Shown here: piece by piece, positions 42,726-52,445 of the stretch
Position numbering within the stretch: position 1 is the stretch's first letter
How the letters are laid out: every line of letters begins with the position of its first letter
Assembly: GCA_000154345.1 (NCBI GenBank)
Contig: DS480349.1
Span: 500,970 to 564,969 of the forward strand
DNA: 64,000 nucleotides
Origin: [Clostridium] leptum DSM 753
Lineage (GTDB): Bacteria; Bacillota; Clostridia; Oscillospirales; Acutalibacteraceae
Direction of reading: 5' to 3'
Made by a program: the position numbers and the translations under genes
The notes under the pieces: model-generated
Database searches by the model: none
Told to the model about the DNA's origin: nothing
The model's input: only the letters and a program-made list of their open reading frames with translations

Positions 42726-44087
42726 ATGATGAATACCCGCGATATCTTAGAAACTATCACCATGATTGATGATGAAAACCTGGACGTACGTACCATTACC
42801 ATGGGGATTTCCTTGCTGGACTGCATTGGCGGCGGCATAGAAAGCACCTGCGACCATATTTACGACAAAATCTGCCGCTATGCGGGCGATCTGGTGAAAA
42901 CCGGCGAGGACATCAGCAAGGAGTATGGAATCCCTATCATCCATAAGCGGATCTCGGTGACTCCCGTCTCCCTGATCGCCGCCGCCCATCAAGCCCAAAA
43001 TCCGGTAAAAATGGCCAAAGCCCTGGAAAGAGCCGCCCAAAGCACCGGCGTCAATTTCCTGGGCGGCTACTCCGCTCTGGTGCAGAAGGGCTTTGGCCCC
43101 GGCGACTATGCCCTGATCGAAAGCATTCCCGAGGCCCTGGACGTGACGGAGCACGTATGCTCTTCCGTAAATATCGGCTCCACGAAGGCCGGCATCAACA
43201 TGGACGCAGTGGAAAAAATGGGAAAAATCATTCGAGAAACCGCGGAGCGCACCGCCGACCGGGACTGCATCGGCGCGGCCAAGCTGGTGGTATTCTGCAA
43301 CGCTCCAGAGGACAATCCCTTCATGGCAGGCGCCTTCCACGGCGTGGGAGAGCCGGACTGTGTGGTAAACGTAGGCGTTTCCGGTCCCGGCGTGGTGCGG
43401 GCCGCCCTTGCGAAGGCCGGCACAGGCTGCGATATTACGGAAATCGCCAATATCATAAAAAAGACCGCCTTTAAAATCACCCGGATGGGCCAGCTGGTCG
43501 CCCAGGAGGCTTCCCGCAGGCTTTGCGTGCCCTATGGCATTATCGATCTTTCCCTGGCCCCCACTCCCGCCATTGGCGACTCCGTGGCGCATATTCTGGA
43601 GGAAATGGGTTTGGAAACCTGCGGCGCTCACGGCACCACCGCCTGTCTGGCCCTGCTCAACGACGCTGTGAAAAAGGGCGGCGTAATGGCCTCCTCACAC
43701 GTAGGCGGCCTTTCCGGCGCTTTTATTCCGGTCACTGAGGATGCTGGAATGATTCACGCCGCGCGGACCGGCGCCCTGAGCCTGACCAAGCTGGAAGCGA
43801 TGACCGCCGTCTGTTCCGTGGGCCTGGATATGATCGCTATTCCAGGGGATACTTCTTCTGAGGTTATTTCGGGGATCATCGCCGACGAAGCCGCCATCGG
43901 CATGGTGAACTCCAAAACCACCGCTGTGCGGGTAATTCCCGCCATCGGCAAAAAAGCCGGCGATGAATTAAGCTTTGGCGGACTGCTGGGCGAAGGCCCG
44001 GTCATGGAGGTCAACCCTTGCTCTCCCGCTAAATTCATTCACCGGGGCGGAAGAATCCCCGCTCCCCTGCAAAGCTTAAAAAATTAA
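42726..44087 (+). CDS. UPF0210 / DUF711 family protein
   Basis: 453 residues, standard for the family. It begins with an ETITMIDDENLDVRTITMGI type motif (in part), then HKRISVTPVSLI, GGYSALVQKG and SVGLDMIAIPGDT. A glycyl-radical-enzyme-like fold has been noted for members, but no function is known to me. No glycyl-radical motif is visible at the C-terminus. The start was chosen at the first of two adjacent ATGs. Confidence 0.85.
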   Translation: MMNTRDILETITMIDDENLDVRTITMGISLLDCIGGGIESTCDHIYDKICRYAGDLVKTGEDISKEYGIPIIHKRISVTPVSLIAAAHQAQNPVKMAKALERAAQSTGVNFLGGYSALVQKGFGPGDYALIESIPEALDVTEHVCSSVNIGSTKAGINMDAVEKMGKIIRETAERTADRDCIGAAKLVVFCNAPEDNPFMAGAFHGVGEPDCVVNVGVSGPGVVRAALAKAGTGCDITEIANIIKKTAFKITRMGQLVAQEASRRLCVPYGIIDLSLAPTPAIGDSVAHILEEMGLETCGAHGTTACLALLNDAVKKGGVMASSHVGGLSGAFIPVTEDAGMIHAARTGALSLTKLEAMTAVCSVGLDMIAIPGDTSSEVISGIIADEAAIGMVNSKTTAVRVIPAIGKKAGDELSFGGLLGEGPVMEVNPCSPAKFIHRGGRIPAPLQSLKN

Positions 44088-44170
44088 TTTTCACTGTTAA
44101 TTTTTCCTGCCAAATATTTTTGACCTGGTTCTTTATTTTATGGCATTCCTATAAAAATTTATTTGACCGC

Positions 44171-44199
44171 TTGAACAATTTGACTTTTAGGACTATAAT
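44171..44199 (+). promoter_or_regulatory. SigA promoter for the V-ATPase operon
   Basis: TTGAAC (44171-44176), 17 nt, TATAAT (44194-44199). A leader hairpin with an 11-bp stem (GCGCAGGGAAT/ATTCCCTGCGC, 44242-44276) ends just before the AGGAGG of the first gene. It lacks a clean T run, so an RNA stability or translation role is likelier than termination. Confidence 0.78.
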
Positions 44200-44301
44200 C
44201 TGAGTTAGTAAAACAATAATATTTGAAAGACGCGCAGAGAGGCGCAGGGAATTGTATTTGGGAAAATTCCCTGCGCTGTCCTTTTAGGAGGTGCTTTTAC
44301 C

Positions 44302-44613
44302 ATGCAGGATATGATAAAAAAAATAGTGGATATGGACGAAAAAGCCCAAGAAATTACCGAAGAGGCTAAACGCAGCAAGGCCCTGTCCGCCCAGGAAATC
44401 GCGGAGACAAAAGAACGAATCCGCGAGAATTATTTAGCCAGGGCCAGAAAGCGGATTGAATTAAACCGGATTCAGGAAAAAAATCAGGCCCGTCAAATTC
44501 TGGCGGACGCAGAAAAGAAGTACGAGGTTCAATTGATCAAAATGCAGGAGCTGTACCGTCAGCAAGGCGGCAATTGGGTAGACGCTATCGTAGGCCGTGT
44601 GATAGGAGAGTGA
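44302..44613 (+). CDS. ntpF: V-type ATPase peripheral stalk subunit (G/H type)
   Basis: 103 residues, mostly one charged alpha helix or coiled coil (EKAQEITEEAKRSKALSAQE). It pairs with the E subunit to form the stator linking the motor head to the membrane subunit I. First gene of the operon, 4 nt before ntpC. The name follows Enterococcus ntp usage; sequence alone is weak but the position is decisive. Confidence 0.85.
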   Translation: MQDMIKKIVDMDEKAQEITEEAKRSKALSAQEIAETKERIRENYLARARKRIELNRIQEKNQARQILADAEKKYEVQLIKMQELYRQQGGNWVDAIVGRVIGE

Positions 44614-44617
44614 TTGC

Positions 44618-45673
44618 ATGCTTTCCTCCTTATCTTCTAATGTAGTGCTGGCCAAGGCCCGCGCGAAATACGGCAAGCGGCTGAAGGAAAAGGATTACCG
44701 CAATCTTTTGGACTGCAAATCCGTGGCCGAGGTGGCGGCCTATCTGAAGGCTAACACCGATTATCACGACGTGCTCACCGGAATCAACGAGTACGATATC
44801 CATCGGGGGCAGCTTGAGGTTTTGATTAAGCAAAAGCTGTTTTATAATTTAAGCTCCTTTGTTCGTTATGAATTATCCGTAGGCGAGCAGCTCGCCGATT
44901 ATGTGATCGCCAGGGCTGAGATTGAGGAAATTCTGGATGCTCTTATGCTGATGTCCGCCGGCCGGCAGGAAGAATATTCCCAGGCCGCTCCCCTTTATCT
45001 TGCCAAGCACACTAAAATCCACATGGAGCAGTTTTCCAGCATCCAAACCTACGGCGAATTTCTAGACGCTCTGGGCAGTTCGGTCTACCGCCGTCTGCTG
45101 GCCCCCTTTGAGCCCAAGCCTGGAGAGCCGGTGGATGTTTTCGCCGTCGAAAACCAGCTTTATTCCTATCTGTTTTCCCATGTGCAGGAAATCATCGACC
45201 ACCGCGTCAGGGGAAAAACAAAAAAGGAAGTCAGGGAGCTGTTCCAGGGCTACATCGATCTGGAGAATTACGCCCGGATCATCCGTATGAAAAAAAGGTT
45301 TCGGGCCCATCCGGAGTTCATTGAGAAAAATCTTCTCCCTTTCGGTTCTTTAAAGCCCAAGCAGCTAAACGCTCTGATCCACGCGGAAACCGCCAATCAG
45401 GCCGCCGCCATCTTCCGTACCACCTCCCGCGGGAAAAAGACCGCTAATGTGGAATACAATTTCGTGGATGAGCTGGCGCAAAGGATAAAATTTATCTCCG
45501 GCAAGCACTATATTCACTTTTCCTCCCATCCTCCGGTAGTGCTTCTTTCCTACATTTTCCTCGCTGATACCGAGGTCCACAATATTACCACCATTGTAGA
45601 AGGCATCCGATATCAGGTTTCTGTAGATGATATTAAAAAATTGCTGATCCTGCCCACGGATAAAGCAGGCTGA
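44618..45673 (+). CDS. ntpC: V-type ATPase subunit C (d-type)
   Basis: 351 residues, helical V-ATPase C/AC39 family: AKARAKYGKRLKEKDY at the N-terminus and LRGYIDLENYARI-like FQGYIDLENYARIIR. It is the funnel that joins the rotor ring to the central stalk. It is usually located after E; here it is second, before I. Confidence 0.93.
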   Translation: MLSSLSSNVVLAKARAKYGKRLKEKDYRNLLDCKSVAEVAAYLKANTDYHDVLTGINEYDIHRGQLEVLIKQKLFYNLSSFVRYELSVGEQLADYVIARAEIEEILDALMLMSAGRQEEYSQAAPLYLAKHTKIHMEQFSSIQTYGEFLDALGSSVYRRLLAPFEPKPGEPVDVFAVENQLYSYLFSHVQEIIDHRVRGKTKKEVRELFQGYIDLENYARIIRMKKRFRAHPEFIEKNLLPFGSLKPKQLNALIHAETANQAAAIFRTTSRGKKTANVEYNFVDELAQRIKFISGKHYIHFSSHPPVVLLSYIFLADTEVHNITTIVEGIRYQVSVDDIKKLLILPTDKAG

Positions 45674-45697
45674 GCAATGAGAGAGGAGTAGAGCGCC

Positions 45698-47629
45698 GTG
45701 GCTGTTTCTAAAGTTAAAATTGCCAGTATTATCGGCGTTACCGACAAGCTGGACGATGTCATCCGTCTTTGCGGCCAAACTCAGTATTTCCATCCGGATG
45801 ACGCTCTTTCGTTTTATTCCGATACCCGAAAGTTCACTACCTTTACAGACGCGAATCCTTATTCAGACATCCTCCAGGAGCTGAAAAGCCTTTTAATCCG
45901 CATCGGAAAGGATCTGGACGTGGTGGATACCAGAAGGCTGGATCTTCCCCACTATGAACTGAAAAATTATGTAGAACGGTTTTCCGGGCGGATGGATGAG
46001 CTTTTAAATCAAAAGGAAGCGCTGGAGGAGCTCCAGGAGAGCTATGTGAAGCAGACGGTGGAAATCGGCCATTTCGTAGGTTTGAATCTGGATTTAAAGA
46101 AGCTTGCCGAATGCAAATATATTAAATTCCGGTTCGGGCGTATTCCAAAGGAGTGCTATGAAAAGCTCTCAAAATATGAGGATAACCCCTATGTTTTGTT
46201 CTTTCAGTGCACCAGCGACGCCACCCACTATTGGGGCGTTTATATCGCTCCTGTGGAATACATTCAGCAGGTGGACACCATTTTCTCCGGCCTTTATTTC
46301 GAACGTCTGAGGGTTAAGGCGCTGGAATCCACCCCGGAAAAAATGCTCCAGGAGCTTCAAGAGAAAATCTCGGAACTGAAGGCGCAGATCGCCGGACTGC
46401 AAAAACAAATTGACGATAACTGGAACCAGGAGGCGGAAAAGTGCCAGCAGGTTTTCAGCAAGCTTGAGGAGCTGGACACTTATTTCAATATCCGGAAATA
46501 TGTGGCCAAGCACGATAACAGCTTTATCTTAACCGGCTGGATTCCCGAGGAGGACGAGGAAAATTTCCGGGAGCGCCTTTCCAAAATCGACGGAATTGAT
46601 TACGCTGTTGAGGACGCCAGCGAGGCGGTTCGGCACACGCCTCCCACCCGCCTGGTAAACAAAAAGCTTTTCAAGCCCTTTGAGTTCTTTGTGGATATGT
46701 TCGGCCTGCCTAATTACCACGAGATCGACCCGACCCCCTTTGTGGCCATCACCTATGTGCTGATTTTCGGCGCTATGTTCGGAGATTTCGGCCACGGCGT
46801 CGTACTTTCCATTGTGGGATTTCTCATGTGGCGGCTTAAGAAAATGTCCATCGGCAGAATTCTGATCCCCTGCGGCATTTCCTCCGCCCTGTTCGGCATC
46901 CTATTCGGCGACTGCTTCGGCTTTGAAAACACCTTTAACCCTCTTTATCAGGCTATGGGCTTCGCGGAAAAGCCGATTCATGTCATGGAACCCGCCACCA
47001 CCAACTACATCATTTACACCTCGGTAGGCGTTGGCTGTGTCATGGTGGTCATCGCTATGGCCTTGAACATTATCAGCGGCCTGAAGCAGAAAAAATACGC
47101 CAAGGCCATTTTCGGTCCCAACGGCGTAGCCGGGCTGGTTTTCTACGGCTCGCTGCTCGTGGGGCTGGTGCTTCAAATGTTCGCCGGTATCCCAGTGATG
47201 AACGCGGCGTATATTATCTGCTTAATCATCCTTCCCCTGCTCTGCATTTGGTTCAACGAGGTTTTGGGAAAGCTGGTGGCCAGAGATCCGGACTGGAAGC
47301 CGGAAAAATGGGGAGATTACATTATCCAGGGCTTTTTTGAGACCTTTGAAACCATTTTGAGCTACGCCACGAATACCATGTCGTTTCTCCGTGTAGGCGC
47401 TTATGTGCTGGTTCACGCCGGCATGATGCTGGTGGTATTTACCTTAGCGGAAATGAGCAGCGGCATCGGCTATGTACTGGTTTTGATCGTCGGCAATGCT
47501 TTCGTCATGGGGCTGGAAGCCCTGCTGGTGGCCATTCAGGTGCTCAGGCTGGAATATTACGAAATGTTCAGCCGGTTCTATGACGGAGACGGCATCCCCT
47601 TCCATCCGGTTACGGTTGAAAAGCATTAA
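45698..47629 (+). CDS. ntpI: V-type ATPase subunit I (a-type)
   Basis: 643 residues. A cytosolic N-terminal half with coiled coils (LQEKISELKAQIAGLQKQ) is followed by about 7-8 membrane helices from residue 340. Motifs: FGLPNYHEIDPTPF, GAMFGDFGHG and TMSFLRVGAYVLVHAG, the last carrying the channel Arg. It forms the ion half-channels with the K ring. The start is GTG at 45698 with GAGAGGAG upstream. Confidence 0.95.
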   Translation: MAVSKVKIASIIGVTDKLDDVIRLCGQTQYFHPDDALSFYSDTRKFTTFTDANPYSDILQELKSLLIRIGKDLDVVDTRRLDLPHYELKNYVERFSGRMDELLNQKEALEELQESYVKQTVEIGHFVGLNLDLKKLAECKYIKFRFGRIPKECYEKLSKYEDNPYVLFFQCTSDATHYWGVYIAPVEYIQQVDTIFSGLYFERLRVKALESTPEKMLQELQEKISELKAQIAGLQKQIDDNWNQEAEKCQQVFSKLEELDTYFNIRKYVAKHDNSFILTGWIPEEDEENFRERLSKIDGIDYAVEDASEAVRHTPPTRLVNKKLFKPFEFFVDMFGLPNYHEIDPTPFVAITYVLIFGAMFGDFGHGVVLSIVGFLMWRLKKMSIGRILIPCGISSALFGILFGDCFGFENTFNPLYQAMGFAEKPIHVMEPATTNYIIYTSVGVGCVMVVIAMALNIISGLKQKKYAKAIFGPNGVAGLVFYGSLLVGLVLQMFAGIPVMNAAYIICLIILPLLCIWFNEVLGKLVARDPDWKPEKWGDYIIQGFFETFETILSYATNTMSFLRVGAYVLVHAGMMLVVFTLAEMSSGIGYVLVLIVGNAFVMGLEALLVAIQVLRLEYYEMFSRFYDGDGIPFHPVTVEKH

Positions 47630-47650
47630 ACGGGGAATACTTTCCCGTTT
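47628..47650 (+). repeat. Intercistronic hairpin between ntpI and ntpK
   Basis: AAACGGGGAA pairs with TTTCCCGTTT (10 bp including one G-T) around a 3-nt loop; it starts on the ntpI stop codon and lies 34 nt before ntpK. Confidence 0.65.
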
Positions 47651-47683
47651 CAATAAATTTTGAATCTTATTTTGGAGGTATTC

Positions 47684-48103
47684 ATGATGGATTATCTGTT
47701 TTTATTGCCAGTATGCTTCTTAGTATTGTCTGTGGTTTTAGCGACCCGGGCGGTGAAAAGAGGAACGAAAACCAAAAAGGCTGTAGCGGTACAGCTGGTT
47801 TCCTTTTTAGTGGTCACCCTGTTCTGCTTCGGTGTGCCTATGGTCGCCCAAGCCGCTGACGCTTCCACCGCCGCGGCAGCCGCCAGCTCGGCTAACGGAA
47901 TGGGTCTGATCGCCGCCGCCCTGTCTACCGGCATCGCCGGCATCGGCGGAGGAATCGCCGTGGCCGCCGCCGCTCCCGCCGCAATCGGCGCTACCTCTGA
48001 GGATCCCAAGGCCTTCGGCAAGGCGCTGATCTTCGTAGCGCTTGGCGAAGGTATCGCTTTGTACGGCCTGCTGGTTTCCATCTTGATCCTGGCGAAGATC
48101 TAA
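47684..48103 (+). CDS. ntpK: V-type ATPase subunit K (c ring)
   Basis: 139 residues. Two hydrophobic helices lead (about 3-20 and 38-57), then one c-type hairpin (about 70-139) with Gly/Ala-rich TM (STGIAGIGGGIAVAAA) and the ion-binding Glu in VALGEGIALYG. Many V-type K proteins have two hairpins (about 156 residues); here only the second bears the carboxylate. The Gln and Ser/Thr ligands typical of Na+ rings are not seen. ATG at 47684 has GGAGG 5-6 nt away. Confidence 0.93.
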   Translation: MMDYLFLLPVCFLVLSVVLATRAVKRGTKTKKAVAVQLVSFLVVTLFCFGVPMVAQAADASTAAAAASSANGMGLIAAALSTGIAGIGGGIAVAAAAPAAIGATSEDPKAFGKALIFVALGEGIALYGLLVSILILAKI

Positions 48104-48128
48104 TTTAAGGATAAAGAAGGGTTCCCTT

Positions 48129-48437
48129 ATGAAATTCCACTTGATCAGCGATAACATCGATACCATCGTAGGCATGCGCTTGGCCGGCATCACCGGCGTT
48201 TTGGTGCACGAGGACGAGGAAGTGAAAAAGGCTCTTACCGACGCCATGGCCCGGGAGGATGTGGCAGTGATCCTAATGACGGAAAAGCTGGTAAAGCTTT
48301 GTCCCGACCTTGTCTACGACTTGAAGCTGAACCGGCAGCGTCCCTTGATTGTGGAAATCCCTGACCGCCATGGAAACGGGCGGACCAAGGATTCCATCAC
48401 CAAATATGTCCGGGATGCGATCGGCGTAAAAATATAA
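48129..48437 (+). CDS. ntpG: V-type ATPase subunit F
   Basis: 102 residues, small alpha/beta protein: ISDNIDTIVGMRLAGITGVL and DVAVILMTEKL, with VEIPDRHG near the end. It sits on the central stalk with D. It is ordered before E here. Confidence 0.92.
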   Translation: MKFHLISDNIDTIVGMRLAGITGVLVHEDEEVKKALTDAMAREDVAVILMTEKLVKLCPDLVYDLKLNRQRPLIVEIPDRHGNGRTKDSITKYVRDAIGVKI

Positions 48438-48453
48438 TGAGAATGGGGGTTGC

Positions 48454-49050
48454 ATGATGCCCAGTGATGAAAAAGCCTCCGCTTTTTTAGAAGCGATCAA
48501 TAAATACGCGGAACAGCAGCGTAATGAAATTCACGCGGAAGTCGAGCAGTTTAAAGAGGAAGAGCTGAAAAAGGCGGAAATCGAAGTTCTTACCGACGCC
48601 TACACCCTCATTCAAAAGGAAATGGCTCAGATGCGGAAAGAGGTCGCCACGGAAATTTCCCACGAGGAAATGGAAGGCAAAAGAAAGCTATTTCTGCAGC
48701 GCCGGCAGATTACCCAAGAGGTATTTGAAAGAGCCAAGGAAAAGCTTTTGGCTTATACCCAGACGGATACCTATCCCTCCCTGCTGGAGGGATATGCCTC
48801 CTCCATCGCCAAAACGCTGACAAAACCCGGCACTGTTCTTTTGGTCAGGGAAGCCGACCTGGTTTACGCCGACCGGATTCAAAAAGCCTTTTCGCTTCCC
48901 TGCGAGGTAAAGGCGGACGATTCCATCGTGATCGGCGGTATCCGCGGCTCCAACCTGGAAATGGGCCTGGTGGCCGACGAAACCATGGACAGCAAGCTGG
49001 AAGCCCAGTATGAATGGTTTTTCGCCAACTCCGGTTTAACCATAGTTTAA
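48454..49050 (+). CDS. ntpE: V-type ATPase subunit E
   Basis: 198 residues. A long charged N-terminal helix (EQQRNEIHAEVEQFKEEELK) is followed by an alpha/beta C-terminal domain (VIGGIRGSNLEMGLVADETM). It pairs with ntpF in the peripheral stalk. A tandem ATGATG start; the first was taken. Confidence 0.9.
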   Translation: MMPSDEKASAFLEAINKYAEQQRNEIHAEVEQFKEEELKKAEIEVLTDAYTLIQKEMAQMRKEVATEISHEEMEGKRKLFLQRRQITQEVFERAKEKLLAYTQTDTYPSLLEGYASSIAKTLTKPGTVLLVREADLVYADRIQKAFSLPCEVKADDSIVIGGIRGSNLEMGLVADETMDSKLEAQYEWFFANSGLTIV

Positions 49051-49110
49051 CTGCCCGTCTGGGAAAGGGCGTTTCCTTTTCCCGGCAATGTTTGGAGATG
49101 ATTTACTACT

Positions 49111-50919
49111 ATGAACCAAGATGTAATTTTCGGAATCAACGGCCCTGTTGTCACGGTTCAAAATTCCCGCAGCTTCTCCATGATGGAGCAGGTTTACGTG
49201 GGCAACAGCCGCCTGGTCGGCGAGGTCATTAAGATTTCCGATCAAATCACCACCATCCAGGTCTACGAGGAAACCACCGGCCTGCGCCCCGGCGAACCGG
49301 TTTACGGTACCGGCGCGCCGATGAATATCCTGCTGGGGCCTGGTATCCTGGATAATATTTTCGACGGCATCGAACGCCCGCTGAAAGCGCTGGAGGCCGC
49401 AGACGGCGCCTTTATCGCGAAAGGCACCACCGTATCGCTTCTGGACGATCAAAAGGAATGGGATGTCACTCTGACCTGTAAGGCCGGGGACCGGCTGTCC
49501 TCCGGGCAGATTTACGCCACCTTGCCGGAGACTCCCATTATCACCCATAAATGCATGGTGCCGCCTGGTGTGGAGGGAGAGGTCATCGAAGTAAAGCCTA
49601 ATGGGCTTTACAGGCTTCACGACACAATCGCAGTACTGAAGGATGGCAAGGGCCGCACCCATGAGCTCACCCTCTGCCAGAAATGGCCCATCCGAAATTC
49701 CCGGCCCATCGCCAGACGGGAGCCCCCCGACGTTCCCCTGATCACCGGCCAGCGGATCATCGACACCATGTTCCCTATCGCCAAGGGCGGCACCGCCGCT
49801 ATTCCCGGAGGCTTCGGCACTGGAAAGACCATGACTCAGCACCAGCTGGCCAAATGGTGCGACGCGGACATCATCATCTATGTTGGCTGCGGGGAACGGG
49901 GCAATGAAATGAGCCAGGTTTTAGATGAGTTCTCCGAGCTGGTAGACCCGAAATCCGGCCGTCCTATGACCGACCGCACCGTGCTGATCGCCAATACCTC
50001 CAACATGCCTGTAGCGGCCCGCGAGGCTTCTATTTATACAGGTATCACCTTGGCGGAATATTACCGCGATATGGGCTATCACGTGGCGATGATGGCTGAT
50101 TCCACCTCCCGGTGGGCGGAGGCTCTCCGGGAAATCTCCGGCCGTCTGGAGGAAATGCCCGCGGAGGAGGGCTTTCCGGCTTATCTTCCCTCCCGCCTGG
50201 CGGATTTCTACGAGCGGGCCGGCCGCGTCCAGACTCTTTGCGGCCAGGAAGGCTCCGTATCCGTTATCGGCGCCGTATCTCCCCAGGGCGGCGATTTTTC
50301 CGAGCCTGTAACCCAGAATACCAAACGGTTTACCCGGTGCTTCTGGGCTCTGGATAAGTCTCTGGCTTACGCCAGGCATTACCCCGCCATCAACTGGATG
50401 ACCAGCTACAGCGAGTATTTTACCGACCTGGATCCCTGGTTTGAAAAGAATCTGGGCAAGGATTTCATCCAATACCGTACCCGGATCAATTCTATCCTTC
50501 ACGAGGAAAGCCAGCTGATGGAAATTGTTAAGCTGATCGGCGCAGACGTGCTTCCCGACGACCAGAAGCTGGTGATTGAGATCGCCCGCGTCATCCGGGT
50601 AGGCTTCTTGCAGCAGAACGCTTTCCATCCGGACGATACCTTTGTGCCTCTCACCAAGCAAAAGCTGATGATGAAGGTGATTCTTTATTTGAACAAGAAA
50701 GCCAGACAGCTGATTTCGGCCTCTATTCCGATTTCCCGGATCATAGAGCTTGGCTTATTCGACAAGCTTGCCACCATGAAGTACGACATTCCCAACGACA
50801 AGCTTGAAATGTTCGACGATTATATCAAGGATATCGACACTTCCATCGCCACCCTGTTAGATCCTAACGCGGCGAAAACCGGCGCGGCACTGCCGATGCC
50901 CGCCGGGGCGAAAGCATAA
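49111..50919 (+). CDS. ntpA: V-type ATPase catalytic subunit A
   Basis: 602 residues. P-loop IPGGFGTGKTMTQH, catalytic Glu in GCGERGNEM, DSTSRWAEALREISGRL (conserved) and a non-homologous insertion between barrel and nucleotide domain typical of A subunits. Three A and three B subunits form the head. Seventh gene of the operon. Confidence 0.98.
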   Translation: MNQDVIFGINGPVVTVQNSRSFSMMEQVYVGNSRLVGEVIKISDQITTIQVYEETTGLRPGEPVYGTGAPMNILLGPGILDNIFDGIERPLKALEAADGAFIAKGTTVSLLDDQKEWDVTLTCKAGDRLSSGQIYATLPETPIITHKCMVPPGVEGEVIEVKPNGLYRLHDTIAVLKDGKGRTHELTLCQKWPIRNSRPIARREPPDVPLITGQRIIDTMFPIAKGGTAAIPGGFGTGKTMTQHQLAKWCDADIIIYVGCGERGNEMSQVLDEFSELVDPKSGRPMTDRTVLIANTSNMPVAAREASIYTGITLAEYYRDMGYHVAMMADSTSRWAEALREISGRLEEMPAEEGFPAYLPSRLADFYERAGRVQTLCGQEGSVSVIGAVSPQGGDFSEPVTQNTKRFTRCFWALDKSLAYARHYPAINWMTSYSEYFTDLDPWFEKNLGKDFIQYRTRINSILHEESQLMEIVKLIGADVLPDDQKLVIEIARVIRVGFLQQNAFHPDDTFVPLTKQKLMMKVILYLNKKARQLISASIPISRIIELGLFDKLATMKYDIPNDKLEMFDDYIKDIDTSIATLLDPNAAKTGAALPMPAGAKA

Positions 50920-50948
50920 GCCCGATACCCAGAAAGGAACATGAAACT

Positions 50949-52421
50949 ATGATTCTTGATTACGTTGGCGTAAAAGAAATCAACGGTTCCCTCATCGTGC
51001 TGGACGATGTGGACCACGCTTCCTATGAAGAGATGGTGGAGATCCATCTGGATAACGGCACCCGGCGCCAGGGCAGAATTGTGCAGATCGAGGGCAGGCG
51101 GGTGGTCATTCAGGTATTCGAGGGCACCCATTCCATTTCTCTGGGCAACACCCGCACCCATCTGATCGGCCGGCCCATGGAGCTTCCCCTGTCCGAGGAA
51201 ATTCTGGGCCGCACCTTTGACGGAGCCGGACATCCCATCGACGGGCTGGGAGAAATCTTCCCGGAAAAGCGAATGGACATCAACGGCACCGCCATCAATC
51301 CGGTTTCCCGGGTGTATCCGAAAAACTATATCTGCACGGGCATTTCCTCCATCGATGTGCTCTGCACCCTGATCCGCGGCCAGAAGCTTCCTATCTTCTC
51401 CGGCTCCGGTATGCGCCACAACGACCTGGCCGCTCAAATCGTCCGTCAGGCTAAAATCGCTAATGATGAAAGCGCCCAGTTCTGTATTGTGTTCGCCGCT
51501 ATGGGCGTGCAGAAGGACGTTGCCGACTATTTCCGCCGCTCCTTCGACGAATCCGGCGTGCTGCAAAAGGTAGTGATGTTCGTTAACCTGGCCAACGACC
51601 CGGTGATCGAGCGCACCCTGACCCCCCGCTGCGCTCTGACCGCCGCCGAATACTTGGCCTTTGAGAAAAATATGCACGTCCTGGTGGTTATGACCGACAT
51701 GACCTCTTACGCCGAGGCCCTCCGTGAATTCTCCTCCTCCAAGGGTGAGATTCCCGGCCGGGGCGGTTATCCCGGCTATCTGTACTCCGACCTTGCCTCT
51801 ATGTACGAACGCGCAGGCATGGTAAAGGGCCGGGAGGGCTCTGTGACCCAGATTCCCATTTTAACCATGCCCAACGACGACATTACCCAGCCGGTGCCCG
51901 ATTTGACCGGCTATATCACAGAAGGACAGATCGTTTTAGACCGTTCCCTGGAGGGCGGCGGCATTTATCCTCCGGTTTCCGTCCTGCCGTCCCTTTCCCG
52001 TCTGATGAAGGACGGTATCGGCGCAGGTTTTACCCGTGCGGATCATCAGGATCTGGCAAACCAGCTCTTTGCCTCCTATTCCAAGGTGATGGACGCCAGA
52101 AGCCTGGCCTCCGTTATCGGCGAGGAGGAGCTTTCTCCCAACGACAAGCGGCTGCTGGAATTTGGCAGGCTGTTTGAGGAACGGTTTATCACCCAAGGCT
52201 CTCACGAATCCAGAAGCATCGAGCAAAGCCTGAATTTAGGCTGGGAGCTTCTATCCACACTTCCACGTTCTGAACTGGACCGTGTGGATCCTAAGCTTTT
52301 GGATGAATTTTACAAGCCCAAGAATTTGGAGGCTTCAGATCAGGCTAAGGTGGCCGCTGCGGTAGATTTGTCTCCGGAGGATCTGACCAGCCAGGTAAAA
52401 TCATTTAATGAGGCGCAGTAA
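50949..52421 (+). CDS. ntpB: V-type ATPase subunit B
   Basis: 490 residues. It lacks a canonical P-loop (FSGSGMRHNDLA instead), as expected for the regulatory B subunit. It has LEGGGIYPPV and the ADLTGYI-like region DLTGYITEGQ. 29 nt after ntpA. Confidence 0.97.
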   Translation: MILDYVGVKEINGSLIVLDDVDHASYEEMVEIHLDNGTRRQGRIVQIEGRRVVIQVFEGTHSISLGNTRTHLIGRPMELPLSEEILGRTFDGAGHPIDGLGEIFPEKRMDINGTAINPVSRVYPKNYICTGISSIDVLCTLIRGQKLPIFSGSGMRHNDLAAQIVRQAKIANDESAQFCIVFAAMGVQKDVADYFRRSFDESGVLQKVVMFVNLANDPVIERTLTPRCALTAAEYLAFEKNMHVLVVMTDMTSYAEALREFSSSKGEIPGRGGYPGYLYSDLASMYERAGMVKGREGSVTQIPILTMPNDDITQPVPDLTGYITEGQIVLDRSLEGGGIYPPVSVLPSLSRLMKDGIGAGFTRADHQDLANQLFASYSKVMDARSLASVIGEEELSPNDKRLLEFGRLFEERFITQGSHESRSIEQSLNLGWELLSTLPRSELDRVDPKLLDEFYKPKNLEASDQAKVAAAVDLSPEDLTSQVKSFNEAQ

Positions 52422-52445
52422 GCAGTAAAGCGAGGTGACTTTCCG

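Noticed and set aside
42747..43631. 294-codon minus-strand frame opposite the UPF0210 gene
   Set aside because: Shadow of a conserved gene; no SD and His/Gly-rich composition.
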